Shown piece by piece: positions 53,610 to 62,499 of a stretch of 64,000 nucleotides of DNA; position 1 is the stretch's first letter; each line of letters begins with the position of its first letter. Source of the DNA: CATOSP01 sp965205385 (GTDB taxonomy: Bacteria > Chloroflexota > Dehalococcoidia > Lucifugimonadales > UBA3495); NCBI GenBank assembly GCA_965205385.1, contig CBDBGS010000007.1, forward strand, positions 868,001-932,000. Direction: 5' to 3'. The notes beneath the pieces are model-generated. The model ran no database searches. It saw nothing but the letters and a program-made list of their open reading frames with translations, and was not told the origin of the DNA. Position numbers and translations under genes: made by a program.

Positions 53610-53659
53610 AAATCATGCCTCCTGAAAGGCAGAGAGAAGTGGATGTCGAGGACTTGGAG

Positions 53660-53735
53660 TGGCGACCCGGAGCGGATTCGAACCGCCGATCTCTGGCTTG
53701 ACAGGCCAGTATGTTAGCCGCTACACCACCGGGCC
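53660..53735 (-). tRNA. tRNA-Asp (GTC)
   Basis: The 76-nt cloverleaf has a 7-bp acceptor stem (GGCCCGG with CCGGGTC, one G-U pair), a 4-bp D stem, and an anticodon stem CTGGC/GCCAG around CTGTCAA giving anticodon GTC. The T-loop is TTCGAAT on a 5-bp stem, and CCA is encoded at the 3' end. No fragment of an integrase or an att-like duplication is seen beside it. Confidence 0.95.
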
Positions 53736-53820
53736 GCGAGAGGAAGGCCGGACATTCGCCCGAACGCTGCATTCGAGTGTATGGGGTTACGAATTTGGTG
53801 TCAAGCTGAAGACACTCACT

Positions 53821-54099
53821 GTAACTGTTCAGGCTTGATGTACCCCTCCTATTCCCAGCCCGTCATTCCGGGCTTGACCCGGAATCCAGAAACCCTTGCA
53901 ACCAGCACGGTCACTATAATTGGCATTTCTGGATTCCCGCCTGCGCGGGAATGACGGGTTGCGGGGGATGTCGGGTTGCGCGGGAATGACGGGTTGCGCG
54001 GGAATGACGGGTTGCGGCTGAGGGACATAGTTCGAGGATCATCATGGAGATGCCGATTTGGGATTAAGCCAATCCCCGTCTTCGAGTCTGAACAGTTAC
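53821..54099. repeat. 279-bp miniature inverted-repeat element B
   Basis: Related to element A at 39856-40125. It starts GTAACTGTTCAGGCTTGA and ends with the near-complement (TCGAGTCTGAACAGTTAC). Flanking octamers CACTCACT and CGGTCACT agree at 6 of 8 positions, consistent with an older 8-bp target duplication. It holds the TTCCCGC/GCGGGAA hairpin and three or four tandem 18-bp units with GGGAATGACGGGTTGC. The right-hand flank overlaps the stop codon of the histidine kinase gene. Confidence 0.8.
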
Positions 54100-54105
54100 C
54101 GGTCA

Positions 54106-55083
54106 CTAACCCTGCGCGTTAGCCACGAGGTCGTTGCTCCCGTGGGGTAGACCCAGCAAGAACGCCGCGTGGTGGTTCGCGGAGGGGCCGGACTCGCTCT
54201 CTAGGGTCAGCTCTCCGTGCCAACGGTTGGCCAGGGTCCGGGCGATGAAGAGGCCCAGACCGGAACTGGACTTTTCCTCTCTACGCGCCACCGCCGGAGT
54301 CCAACCGTGGTCGAAAACGTGCTGAACGTATTGGGGGGACACACCAGGGCCGTCGTCCCAGACCCGGACGAAGAAGTGGGTCGGGTTCCTGGTCAGCTTG
54401 ATCTCGATATGCGACGACGCGAAACGCACCGCGTTGTCCACCAGGTTGGTCACGATGTGCTCGATCGCTGAGCTATCCGAATACACGATCCCAAATTCAG
54501 AAGGTTCCGACCACCAGGTAATTTCCTTCTCGGTCTGCTCGGCCACCGGCGTGTAGCGGTCGACGATCCTCCTCACCACCTCCGAAGGCTCCACAGGCTG
54601 GGGACGGACGAGCCCGTCTGGACCCTGCATGTCCACCAATACCTGAATGTTGGAAAGCATCAGCCGGAAGTTGGTGGTCTGCATCTCTATTTCGTCGAGC
54701 AGAGACAATACGCTGGGGTCGGTGCCATCTCCCGAAGAGCGCAACACCGCCCGAAGTTCACGTTCTTTCCCTGATATCCGCCTCAATGGCCTGCCCAGGT
54801 CATGATCGAACAGGTCGAAATACTGCTGGGTGAGCTGCCTCCACTGCTCCACGACGTCACCGGCGGGCGCCGGCCCTCGGCTGGCCCTACGGATGGCGGC
54901 AAGAGCGTAAGCCAGGGACACTATCCCCAGTCCCACCGCGACCATGCCTCCACCGATGTAGGTAAGGGGTTCGACGCTCCAGAGAGTGTGAAACACCCTG
55001 CTCCCAACGAGAGGCGCCAGCAGCAGCGAGACGACGCCGACCGCGAAAACCACGACGCCGGTTATGATGGACCAGGTCTGCAT
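54106..55083 (-). CDS. Membrane sensor histidine kinase
   Basis: The 325-residue protein has two transmembrane helices (about 8-27 and 41-63) with only a short outside loop, so it has no real extracellular sensor. The dimerisation helix has the phospho-acceptor H94 in LFDHDLGRPL. The ATPase domain has N box NLVDNAVRF, G1 DDGPGV and G2 SSGLGLFIAR. It would autophosphorylate and pass phosphate to the response regulator encoded 22 bp upstream. The stimulus is probably intramembrane or cytoplasmic. A MITE has inserted just past its stop codon. Confidence 0.9.
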   Translation of the reverse strand: MQTWSIITGVVVFAVGVVSLLLAPLVGSRVFHTLWSVEPLTYIGGGMVAVGLGIVSLAYALAAIRRASRGPAPAGDVVEQWRQLTQQYFDLFDHDLGRPLRRISGKERELRAVLRSSGDGTDPSVLSLLDEIEMQTTNFRLMLSNIQVLVDMQGPDGLVRPQPVEPSEVVRRIVDRYTPVAEQTEKEITWWSEPSEFGIVYSDSSAIEHIVTNLVDNAVRFASSHIEIKLTRNPTHFFVRVWDDGPGVSPQYVQHVFDHGWTPAVARREEKSSSGLGLFIARTLANRWHGELTLESESGPSANHHAAFLLGLPHGSNDLVANAQG

Positions 55084-55105
55084 CTATAACCCAACCACGG
55101 ACGGC

Positions 55106-55885
55106 TTATAGCGAAGGGGGAAGTAGCCTATATCCCTGGTCCCGAGCATTGATGATTAGCTCTCCTGCCGAGAATCGGACTCCAAGGGACGTTCCGAGAG
55201 CAACTTTGATCTCCCTGATCCTAACTCTCAAGGAAGCCCGTGGGTCTTCCCCATCGGAGTAACGTTCGAGCCGGCCAAACGAGACCAATTCTCCGGGGCT
55301 GCGGTACCAAGCCTCGGCCAGCTCCCGGAAGATCTCGAACTTCATACCTTGTATCTCGTTTACCGGCTCGAAACGTTCCCCCTTGTTTACGTAGACCAGG
55401 CGGTTATCTTTATTCACCAGAATATTGTTGCCGATGGCAATTGCTCCCGGCGACGTGCCGATGAGACGCCGCAGCCGCAGGACCACTTCTCCGGGACTGG
55501 CCAGCTTGTCTATAAAGTCGACTGAAGCTTCCCTGGTTAGAGCTCCCCTCACGGCGGTATCCCGGTCCGGACCCTGGGTGTACTGGGTGAACATCAGGAC
55601 CGGGAGTTTAGGGAACTGCTCCACAATACTCTGCAATATGTCGAGGCCCTTGAAACGGTCGTCGACCTGGTCGCCGAATCGGACGTCCAAGAGTACACCA
55701 TCGGGCTGAGACTCTTCGATTGCGTAAAGCGTGGCGTCTTCGAACTCGTCCGCCGTCGACCAGTTGCCCTCGGGACGCACCACCACCGGGCTCCATCCCT
55801 CTTCGTCGAGGCTGCGTCGGACAGCCATCACGATTGCGGAATCGAACTCGTCGTCGACTATCAGTATCGTACCCTGCCGCGTCAT
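55106..55885 (-). CDS. Response regulator with C-terminal DNA-binding domain
   Basis: About 259 residues (ATG at 55885, GTG at 55888 also possible). The receiver domain has D11/D12 in IVDDE, phospho-acceptor D67 in VLLDVRFGD, a Thr in MFTQYTQ and the Lys in FIDKLAS. The linker is long. The C-terminus resembles a winged helix of OmpR type (ELVSFGRLERYSDGE...LRVRIREIKVAL...GYRLLPP), though a loop before it is unusual. It is cotranscribed with the histidine kinase, and its targets are unknown. Confidence 0.87.
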   Translation of the reverse strand: MTRQGTILIVDDEFDSAIVMAVRRSLDEEGWSPVVVRPEGNWSTADEFEDATLYAIEESQPDGVLLDVRFGDQVDDRFKGLDILQSIVEQFPKLPVLMFTQYTQGPDRDTAVRGALTREASVDFIDKLASPGEVVLRLRRLIGTSPGAIAIGNNILVNKDNRLVYVNKGERFEPVNEIQGMKFEIFRELAEAWYRSPGELVSFGRLERYSDGEDPRASLRVRIREIKVALGTSLGVRFSAGELIINARDQGYRLLPPSL

Positions 55886-56075
55886 CACGTCCGTCCCGTT
55901 GAGCTGGCGGGCGAATGTCTGCCATACTTGAAGAAATGCCGGCCGTTTTCGATTCCAGCGCTTTCCGATTCTAGACCCTTGCTGGTGATCATTTTACCAG
56001 AGGGTTGCGAACCCGGTTGGACATCCGCATTATCGCATCCGGTGAGGAACGGACCGGTGGTCAGACACGCTTGGG

Positions 56076-56103
56076 TTGACAGGGTGTCCAACCGGTCTAA
56101 AAT
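56076..56103 (+). promoter_or_regulatory. Predicted strong promoter of LLM/aminotransferase pair
   Basis: TTGACA (56076-56081), a 16-nt spacer and TAAAAT (56098-56103) lie 43 nt before the LLM start. It is the best sigma-70 match in the window and has the same geometry as the promoter at 15763. Confidence 0.65.
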
Positions 56104-56145
56104 GTCCTCTGAATGCTGAGAATACACCGGTTAAGGAGTTAGTTC

Positions 56146-57318
56146 ATGATAAACAAATTCGGAAGCTTGTTCGCCGGACATGTGGACCTGGACAACATCG
56201 GTTGGACGGGCACGCCGGTCAACGACCGGTGGCTGTCGGATGAGCATCTGGCCAGCGTGTTCGATAAGACCGAAGCCATCGTGATGAAAATGGAAGAGCA
56301 CGGCTACGACACGTTCTGGGCCGCCGAACACCACTTTCAGCGCGAAGGGTACGAGTGCATACCCAACCTACTGCTGCTGTTCGTACACCTGGCCCACATT
56401 ACCAAGAACCTCAAGTTCGGCTGCGGCTTCAACATCAACCCCATGTGGCACCCGTTGAGGCTGGCCGAGGACTTCGCCACTGCCGACCATTTGACCAAGG
56501 GCCGGGTTGTCTTCGGCGTTGGGCGAGGCTACCACTCCCGCGAAGTCGAGACCTTCGGCAACCCCAGCACGGCCATCGACAACGATGCCAACAGGCAGCT
56601 CTTCGAAGAGCAGACCGAGCTGTTGATGAAGGCTTTCAACCAGCGGTCGTTCTCGCACCACGGCGAATATTACGACATTCCTCCCCATGTGCCGTACAGG
56701 GGGTATGAATTAGAAGAGATCACTCTGGTCCCGCGGCCCCGCACCCTGCCGGTGGAAACCTGGCAGCCGATCGTCAGCGCGAGCCAGAGGGCCATGGACT
56801 TCATGGTCAAACACGGGATGAAGGGCATCATCGGAGGAGGGGCGGCCGCGGGAGGCACCACAGACCGGGTGATGGAGCAGTGGCGGGACACCCTGGCCGC
56901 CTCCGGCAGGGAGACCGAGCTTGGGACCGACCTGGCCATCGGGTACACGATCCACATCGCCGAGACCCCTGAAAAGGCCATCGAAGAGGCTCGGGGGTAC
57001 TTCGAAGAGAACATGAAGATGTTCGCTCCCCTGGGATTCGTACGCGGACTCACCAGCCAACAGATGTCCGATCTGGCGGACCCGGCCAAGGCCCCGTTCG
57101 CCGGATTGCCCACCCTGGAGCAGGCCGTCGAGGGGGGGTCCTGGCTTGTCGGACCCCCGGAGCGGATTCTCGAACAACTTAAGGACGTCCAGGAGAGGTT
57201 CCCCGGCTTGGAGTCGGTGAACGTGGGGTCTGTCATAGGCACGCCCCAGGACGTGATAGTCGAGCAATTGGACATCTTCGGCAGAGAGATCATGCCGGAG
57301 TTCACCAAGCAGGGCTAA
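56146..57318 (+). CDS. LLM class flavin-dependent oxidoreductase
   Basis: This 390-residue luciferase-like protein has the conserved Glu-His in TFWAAEHHFQREGYE, TKNLKFGCGFNINPMWHPLRLAED and VVFGVGRGYHSREV. WLVGPPERILEQLKDVQ closes the barrel. It differs clearly from the LLM at 24954, so the two are not a recent duplication. A class III aminotransferase follows 16 bp downstream, probably in one transcript, so its substrate may carry or acquire an amino group. Reduced FMN or F420 is the likely cofactor. Confidence 0.9.
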   Translation: MINKFGSLFAGHVDLDNIGWTGTPVNDRWLSDEHLASVFDKTEAIVMKMEEHGYDTFWAAEHHFQREGYECIPNLLLLFVHLAHITKNLKFGCGFNINPMWHPLRLAEDFATADHLTKGRVVFGVGRGYHSREVETFGNPSTAIDNDANRQLFEEQTELLMKAFNQRSFSHHGEYYDIPPHVPYRGYELEEITLVPRPRTLPVETWQPIVSASQRAMDFMVKHGMKGIIGGGAAAGGTTDRVMEQWRDTLAASGRETELGTDLAIGYTIHIAETPEKAIEEARGYFEENMKMFAPLGFVRGLTSQQMSDLADPAKAPFAGLPTLEQAVEGGSWLVGPPERILEQLKDVQERFPGLESVNVGSVIGTPQDVIVEQLDIFGREIMPEFTKQG

Positions 57319-57334
57319 GGCGAGGGTCCAGCCC

Positions 57335-58639
57335 TTGGCTGACCAGTGGACCGAGGAATCGCTGCTTTCCCTTGCCGAGCGGTTTAGCTTCCGCAGCCGG
57401 ATGGATCGGAGCGCCGTCGCCGGACCGATACTGGTCTGGGGGCGCGGCTCCGTGGTGCGGGACGTCAAGGGCAAGGAGTACCTGGACTTCAATTCCGGGC
57501 AGATGTGCGCCGCGCTGGGGCACAACCATCCCCGAATCGTCCAGGCTCTTCAGGAAAGCTGCGACACCCTGCTCCACAGCCACATGAGCCTTTTCAACGA
57601 CCGGGAGATCATTCTGGCGAGCCGGCTGGCCGAGATCACTCCCCCGGGACTGACACGGAGCATGTTCCTCACCTCCGGCAGCGACTCCAACGAAGCGGCG
57701 ATGTCCATCGCCAAGCGGTATACCGGCGGCTACGAAGTTGCCAGCCCGGTGGTCAGCTTCCACGGCCAGAGCGAGGCGGCTAGGGCGGTGACCTTCTCTG
57801 GCTGGCGGCAAGGCTACGGCCCATACGCCCCCGGCAACTATCCCATACTTGCGCCTTATCGCTACCGCTGCGCGTTCTGCAAGGACAAGTCCGGCTGCGA
57901 CTACACTTGCCTCGACACCAGTTTCGACCTGCTGGACGCCCAGGCCGACGGGCAGATGGCCGCGGTAATAACCGAGCCTCTGTTCAGCGCGGGCGGCGTG
58001 ATTGACCTGCCTCCGGGCTGGCTCCAAGAGCTTCAATACAGGTGTCACCAGCGGGGGATGCTGCTGATACTGGACGAGGCGCAGACCGGGTTGGCCAAGC
58101 TGGGCTCGATGTGGGGCGGGGAGCAAGAAGGCGTGGTCCCGGACATACTCACGATTTCCAAGCACTTCGGCGGTGGGGTGGCGGTCAGCGCCGCCATCAC
58201 CACTGACGAAATAGAAGAAAAGGTGGCGGGAACGGGAATCGTGGTAGCCCACTCTCATTCCAACGACCCCATGACCTGCAACGCGGCTATCGCCAGCCTG
58301 GACATCATCCTGGAAGAGGGACTGGTGGATGTTGCCGCCAGTATCGGCGAGTATTGGTCCGGACATTTACACGCCCTGGCGGAGCGTCATCCGATCATTG
58401 GCGACATCCGGGGCCGGGGGCTGTTACAGGGCATCGAGTTTGTCATGGACCGGGAAACGCGGGAGCCGGCGTTTCAGCAGGGGCGGGAAGTTGGGCGGGT
58501 TTGCCTTGAGAACGGCCTCATATGCAGCGTGAGGCGGAACGGTTCTGTGCTACGCTTCGTCCCTCCGTTCACCACGACCAGGGAGCAGATGGACCTGGCG
58601 GCTGAGATATTGGACCACGCGATCTCCTCGGTGACTTAG
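57335..58639 (+). CDS. Class III PLP-dependent aminotransferase
   Basis: The 434-residue protein starts at a TTG with GAGGG 8 nt upstream. The class III pattern is full: LDFNSGQMCAALGHNHPRI, FLTSGSDSNEAAM, SFHGQSEAA, D248 in LDEAQTG and Schiff-base K276 in TISKHFGGG. It resembles 2,2-dialkylglycine decarboxylase and omega-aminotransferases. Four Cys at about 179, 182, 188 and 192 (CAFC...C...C) could hold a metal or disulfide and are common in a subset of this family. It is coupled to the LLM oxidoreductase upstream. Confidence 0.88.
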   Translation: MADQWTEESLLSLAERFSFRSRMDRSAVAGPILVWGRGSVVRDVKGKEYLDFNSGQMCAALGHNHPRIVQALQESCDTLLHSHMSLFNDREIILASRLAEITPPGLTRSMFLTSGSDSNEAAMSIAKRYTGGYEVASPVVSFHGQSEAARAVTFSGWRQGYGPYAPGNYPILAPYRYRCAFCKDKSGCDYTCLDTSFDLLDAQADGQMAAVITEPLFSAGGVIDLPPGWLQELQYRCHQRGMLLILDEAQTGLAKLGSMWGGEQEGVVPDILTISKHFGGGVAVSAAITTDEIEEKVAGTGIVVAHSHSNDPMTCNAAIASLDIILEEGLVDVAASIGEYWSGHLHALAERHPIIGDIRGRGLLQGIEFVMDRETREPAFQQGREVGRVCLENGLICSVRRNGSVLRFVPPFTTTREQMDLAAEILDHAISSVT

Positions 58640-59210
58640 GGGTCCGGATTGCTTCGGGGCGAGCATTGACCTGCCCCGACCCTGTGTGAACAACGCCGGT
58701 TTGGGATATGGGATATCTTTCCTGGTATGGCGCTTTGGTTGATGCGGTTGGTACGGTGGCAAAGCTGCCTTCGCACGGCAACTTGGACACTGCTATTGGC
58801 GGGCAACACTGGGTAAGCGCGTCCTGTGTGCGGGCCACCGATTCACGGGATAGCCTCCAACCCGCGGCTTACCATGGGACCGGAACCGATATGGCGCGGC
58901 GCACTATCCAAGAGACCGTGGGGTAATTCGTCGGAGGGCGCCGCGTTGCGGGGTCCGGTCCACGTCGACAATCCACCGTTTTCCCTCTGGCCTAATTCTG
59001 GCCCCTGCGATAAGCTCTTATCCAGATACCATATTCGCCTCACCACTTCCCCCTTTCCTAGGTGGAACGCGAAACCGAATCGCCAGAATCCGAAACCACC
59101 CACCGGACGCAGGTACTCATTGACCGTCGAACGCCGAGCACTCATAGGGTTGGCCGGCGCGGCGCGCTCTGTGCCCGGTCTCACCTCCAGGAACATAAGG
59201 AGACTGCCCT
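58640..59210. other. 571-bp intergenic region; one palindrome, no gene recognised
   Basis: The short open frames here have no recognisable domain and no ribosome site. A perfect palindrome GATAAGCTCTTATC (59009-59022) lies about 190 bp before the RND gene and could be an operator. AAGGAG at 59197-59202 is the ribosome site of the next gene. Confidence 0.5.
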
Positions 59211-62200
59211 TTGAGCTTCGTTACAAGCCTCGCCCTCCGACGCCCCGCGGTTACGGTCTTGGTGATTGCCCTTGTTATGATCGGCGGGGTGGTCAGCTAC
59301 CAGAACCTCCAGCGTGAGTTGTTTCCGGAAATCGAATTCCCCAACATTACGGTCCGCACTATTTACCCTTCCGCCAACCCCCAAGCCGTTGCCCGTGACG
59401 TATCCGAGCCCATAGAAGACGCGATTATCGGAATGGAAGGGCTCAAGGACATCCAATCGGTCTCCTCCGAGAACCTGTCGATGGTCATTGCAACTTTCGA
59501 GTTTGGTGACGACATGGAGGAGGTGGAGCGGACCATCGAAGGCAACATCAACGGCCTGACCTTCCCGGATGGAGTGGAAGACCCTTCAGTCAGCCGCATC
59601 GCCTCCGATGTATTTCCGGTGATGCAGCTTAGCGTCCTTGGCGACCGGGATATTCCTTCCCTACAGCGGGTGGTGTACGACCTCATCTCACCGCGAATCG
59701 AGCGGGTGGATGGAGTATTCGCCGCCATAGTCCTCGGCGGGTCAGACGAGCAGGTATTGGTATCGATCGACGCGGAGCGGCTGGAGGAACTTGGGATATC
59801 GTTCAACCAGGTCGCCGACGCGATTCGTGAGAACAACGTCAGCTTCCCAGCAGGGGCCATCGACAGTGGCGACGCCGTGTTCCCGGTCCGCACTTCCCAC
59901 GAGTTCGGTTCTCTGGACGACATCAAGGGTCTGGTCGTGGGTTTCGAACAGGTCCCGGAAGGTCGGCGAGGCCAGCGGCCGGTGACTCTGTCCCAGGTGG
60001 CAGAGGTGGAGTTCGGCACGGCCAAAGCCACGACCATATCCCGCACCAACGGCAAACCCAGCCTGGGCATAGCTGTCGTAAAGGACCCCGACTCCAACAC
60101 GGTGGACGTCACCTCGCAAGTCTTGGCCGCGATCACCGGCATCTCGGGGCTGCCCGAAGACGTGGAAATCGTCACGATCACCAACAGCGGCCCCGAGGTC
60201 CAAAAGTCCCTCAGTTCATTGCTGAACGAAGGAATGTGGGGGCTGCTATTCGCAGTTAGCGTGGTGTTCCTGTTCCTATTGAACCTGAGACCCACGCTTC
60301 TCCAGGGAATTGCCATCAGCCTACGGCCCACACTGATAATCGGGCTTTCCATACCCCTCAGCATTTTGACTGCGGTAATCGTCATGGCTTTGGTCGGGGT
60401 AAACCTCAACTTTATGAGCCTGGCGGGCCTGGCCATAGCCGTCGGCAGAGTGGTTGACGACAGCATCGTGGTCCTGGAGAACATCTACCGGCACATCCAG
60501 GCGGGTGAAGAGCGCCGCATCGCGGCCATAGAGGCTACAAGAGAAGTGGGGGCGGCGATCATCTCCTCCACGCTGACGACAGTGGTGGTGTTTGTACCGC
60601 TAGGGTTCATTCAGGGGTTGGTAGGCTCCTTCTTCACTCCCTTTGCCATGACCGTCAGTTTTGCGCTGTTGGCTTCGACCTTCGTCGCGCTGACCGCGGT
60701 GCCCGTGCTGGGCATGCTCATTCTGCGGCGCGGCGACTTTTCCGATGACGACACAATCGGCTCCAGGGCCAGCGACCATGACACGCTGATCGTTCGTATC
60801 TACTTGCCCGTGTTGCGGTGGGCATTGGGGCACAAGATCGCGACCTTGCTGATCGCGGGTATCGTAACGGGTGGCAGCCTGGCGCTGATAACGGTGATAC
60901 CGGTTACGCTGTTTCCGTCGGACGCTCCCGAATATCTGTTAATTGACCTAGAGTTGCCCACCGGAAGTTCCGTCGGCGAGACCTTCGAAGTGGTCCGGCA
61001 GATCGAACTCGCGCTGGAAGAGTTCCAGAGCGGCCAGGTGATTGACACATACCAGGCCACGTTGTTTGCCCGCTCCGACGACTTTGGATCGGGGGCCGGA
61101 GCCGGCGGACACAACATCGCTGGGTTCCTGGTGACCATGGTGGAGGACCCACAGCCGGACGTAGTGGAGCAAGTCCGCGCCAGGATGCCCGATGTCGAGG
61201 ATACGGATGTCACGGTCACCGGAGTGCAGGATGGCCCGCCGACGGACCAGTTGGAAGTCACCGTGACCGGAAGCAATTACTCGGACATTTCCGCCCATGC
61301 CAAACGGCTCGAAGCCGAGATAGGCGAAATGGACGGCATCATCAACCTGGCCAGTGACGTATCCGATGCGCGCAACGAGGTCGTCATACAGATAGACCCG
61401 CGCAGGGCCGGTCAATACGGCATCGACGCCGGCTCCGCCGGGCGGCAGGTCAACCGCTATCTGGTCGGGCAGACTGTTTCCGAAGCGGACTTGCAAGAAG
61501 CTACCATGGACATCGTGGTCAGGGGCGACCCGGACGACGTGAATGAAGTCGACAAGCTCAAGTCGCTGCTGATCGAAGGCCCAATGGGGACGGTGAGGTT
61601 GGGCGCGATCAGCGATCTCGCGGTGGAAAAGGCGCCTGTCAGCATTTCCAGATTCGATGGCGAACGCTCGGCCAGCATTACAGCCGAAATCACGGCGACG
61701 GACACCCAGGCCGTGGGCACTGAATTGCAAGCCCGGATCGACGCCCTGGAAAGCGAGAAGCCGCCGGGAGTGGAGGTCAGGACGGGAGGGATATTCAGTC
61801 AGATCGCCGAGGGATTCGCGGATGTCTTCACGGCGATGGCCGTCGGGATAGCCCTGGTATACCTTGTGATGGTGGCGAGCCTGGGATCCCTGAGGAACCC
61901 GTTCGTGATTGTCATGAGCCTGCCTTTGGCCCTAGTGGGGGCTCTCGTGGCTCTTGCCATCACGGGCCGCACACTCAGCCTGTCGGCGCTCATGGGGATT
62001 CTGTTGCTAATCGGGGTGGTTGTCACCAACGCCATCGTTTTGATCACGTTCGTCGAGCAATTGCGGGAGCGTGGGATGGGAGTCTACGAAGGGCTTATCG
62101 AAGGCAGCCGCGTGAGGTTGCGGCCCATTCTCATGACCGCGTTTACCACTACATTCGCCCTGCTGCCGCTGGCGACCTTCGCAGGGGAGGCGGGCGGGAT

Positions 62201-62381
62201 CATCGGCGCGGAGCTTGCCACGGTGGTCATCGGAGGCCTGATAAGCTCGACATTCCTTACTCTGATCGTCGTCCCGGTGATGTATACCATCATGCACTCG
62301 AACATCCCATTCGTGTTTCAGGCAATCAGGTCCATGCTGGGTGGACGGCGGACAACGGAAGAGGTAGGCGAGCCGGAATGA
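59211..62381 (+). CDS. RND efflux transporter permease (AcrB/SwrC-like)
   Basis: The 1056-residue protein starts at a TTG 8 nt after AAGGAG. It has the RND layout: helix 1 (VTVLVIALVMIGGVVSY), a large porter domain, helices 2-6 with GRVVDDSIVVLENIYRH bearing the paired Asp of the proton relay, helix 7, a second porter domain, and helices 8-12. Length and style fit the HAE group. In an organism probably lacking a typical outer membrane it would work like SwrC/YerP of Firmicutes, exporting amphiphiles. The adaptor gene follows 118 bp downstream. Confidence 0.92.
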   Translation: MSFVTSLALRRPAVTVLVIALVMIGGVVSYQNLQRELFPEIEFPNITVRTIYPSANPQAVARDVSEPIEDAIIGMEGLKDIQSVSSENLSMVIATFEFGDDMEEVERTIEGNINGLTFPDGVEDPSVSRIASDVFPVMQLSVLGDRDIPSLQRVVYDLISPRIERVDGVFAAIVLGGSDEQVLVSIDAERLEELGISFNQVADAIRENNVSFPAGAIDSGDAVFPVRTSHEFGSLDDIKGLVVGFEQVPEGRRGQRPVTLSQVAEVEFGTAKATTISRTNGKPSLGIAVVKDPDSNTVDVTSQVLAAITGISGLPEDVEIVTITNSGPEVQKSLSSLLNEGMWGLLFAVSVVFLFLLNLRPTLLQGIAISLRPTLIIGLSIPLSILTAVIVMALVGVNLNFMSLAGLAIAVGRVVDDSIVVLENIYRHIQAGEERRIAAIEATREVGAAIISSTLTTVVVFVPLGFIQGLVGSFFTPFAMTVSFALLASTFVALTAVPVLGMLILRRGDFSDDDTIGSRASDHDTLIVRIYLPVLRWALGHKIATLLIAGIVTGGSLALITVIPVTLFPSDAPEYLLIDLELPTGSSVGETFEVVRQIELALEEFQSGQVIDTYQATLFARSDDFGSGAGAGGHNIAGFLVTMVEDPQPDVVEQVRARMPDVEDTDVTVTGVQDGPPTDQLEVTVTGSNYSDISAHAKRLEAEIGEMDGIINLASDVSDARNEVVIQIDPRRAGQYGIDAGSAGRQVNRYLVGQTVSEADLQEATMDIVVRGDPDDVNEVDKLKSLLIEGPMGTVRLGAISDLAVEKAPVSISRFDGERSASITAEITATDTQAVGTELQARIDALESEKPPGVEVRTGGIFSQIAEGFADVFTAMAVGIALVYLVMVASLGSLRNPFVIVMSLPLALVGALVALAITGRTLSLSALMGILLLIGVVVTNAIVLITFVEQLRERGMGVYEGLIEGSRVRLRPILMTAFTTTFALLPLATFAGEAGGIIGAELATVVIGGLISSTFLTLIVVPVMYTIMHSNIPFVFQAIRSMLGGRRTTEEVGEPE

Positions 62382-62499
62382 AGTGGCCGCGCTGACACTG
62401 ATTAACATTACTGATTCGCATTGATGTGGATCACAGCGGGCCCGGACTGATAATCTCAAATCTCTAGCACGAAAAACTCAAGCCAGGGGGTGGGACCTC

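Noticed and set aside
53660..54110. tRNA-Asp as an integration site of a genomic island
   Set aside because: No integrase gene and no direct repeat of the tRNA 3' end was found in the window. The nearby repeat is a MITE with its own ends.
58708..58926. Small gene of 72 codons after the class III aminotransferase
   Set aside because: It has no ribosome site and no domain, and overlapping frames are equally plausible, so I treat the region as non-coding.
59363..60484. 373-codon minus-strand open frame
   Set aside because: It is antisense to the RND permease, Ser/Thr/Arg-rich and without a domain.
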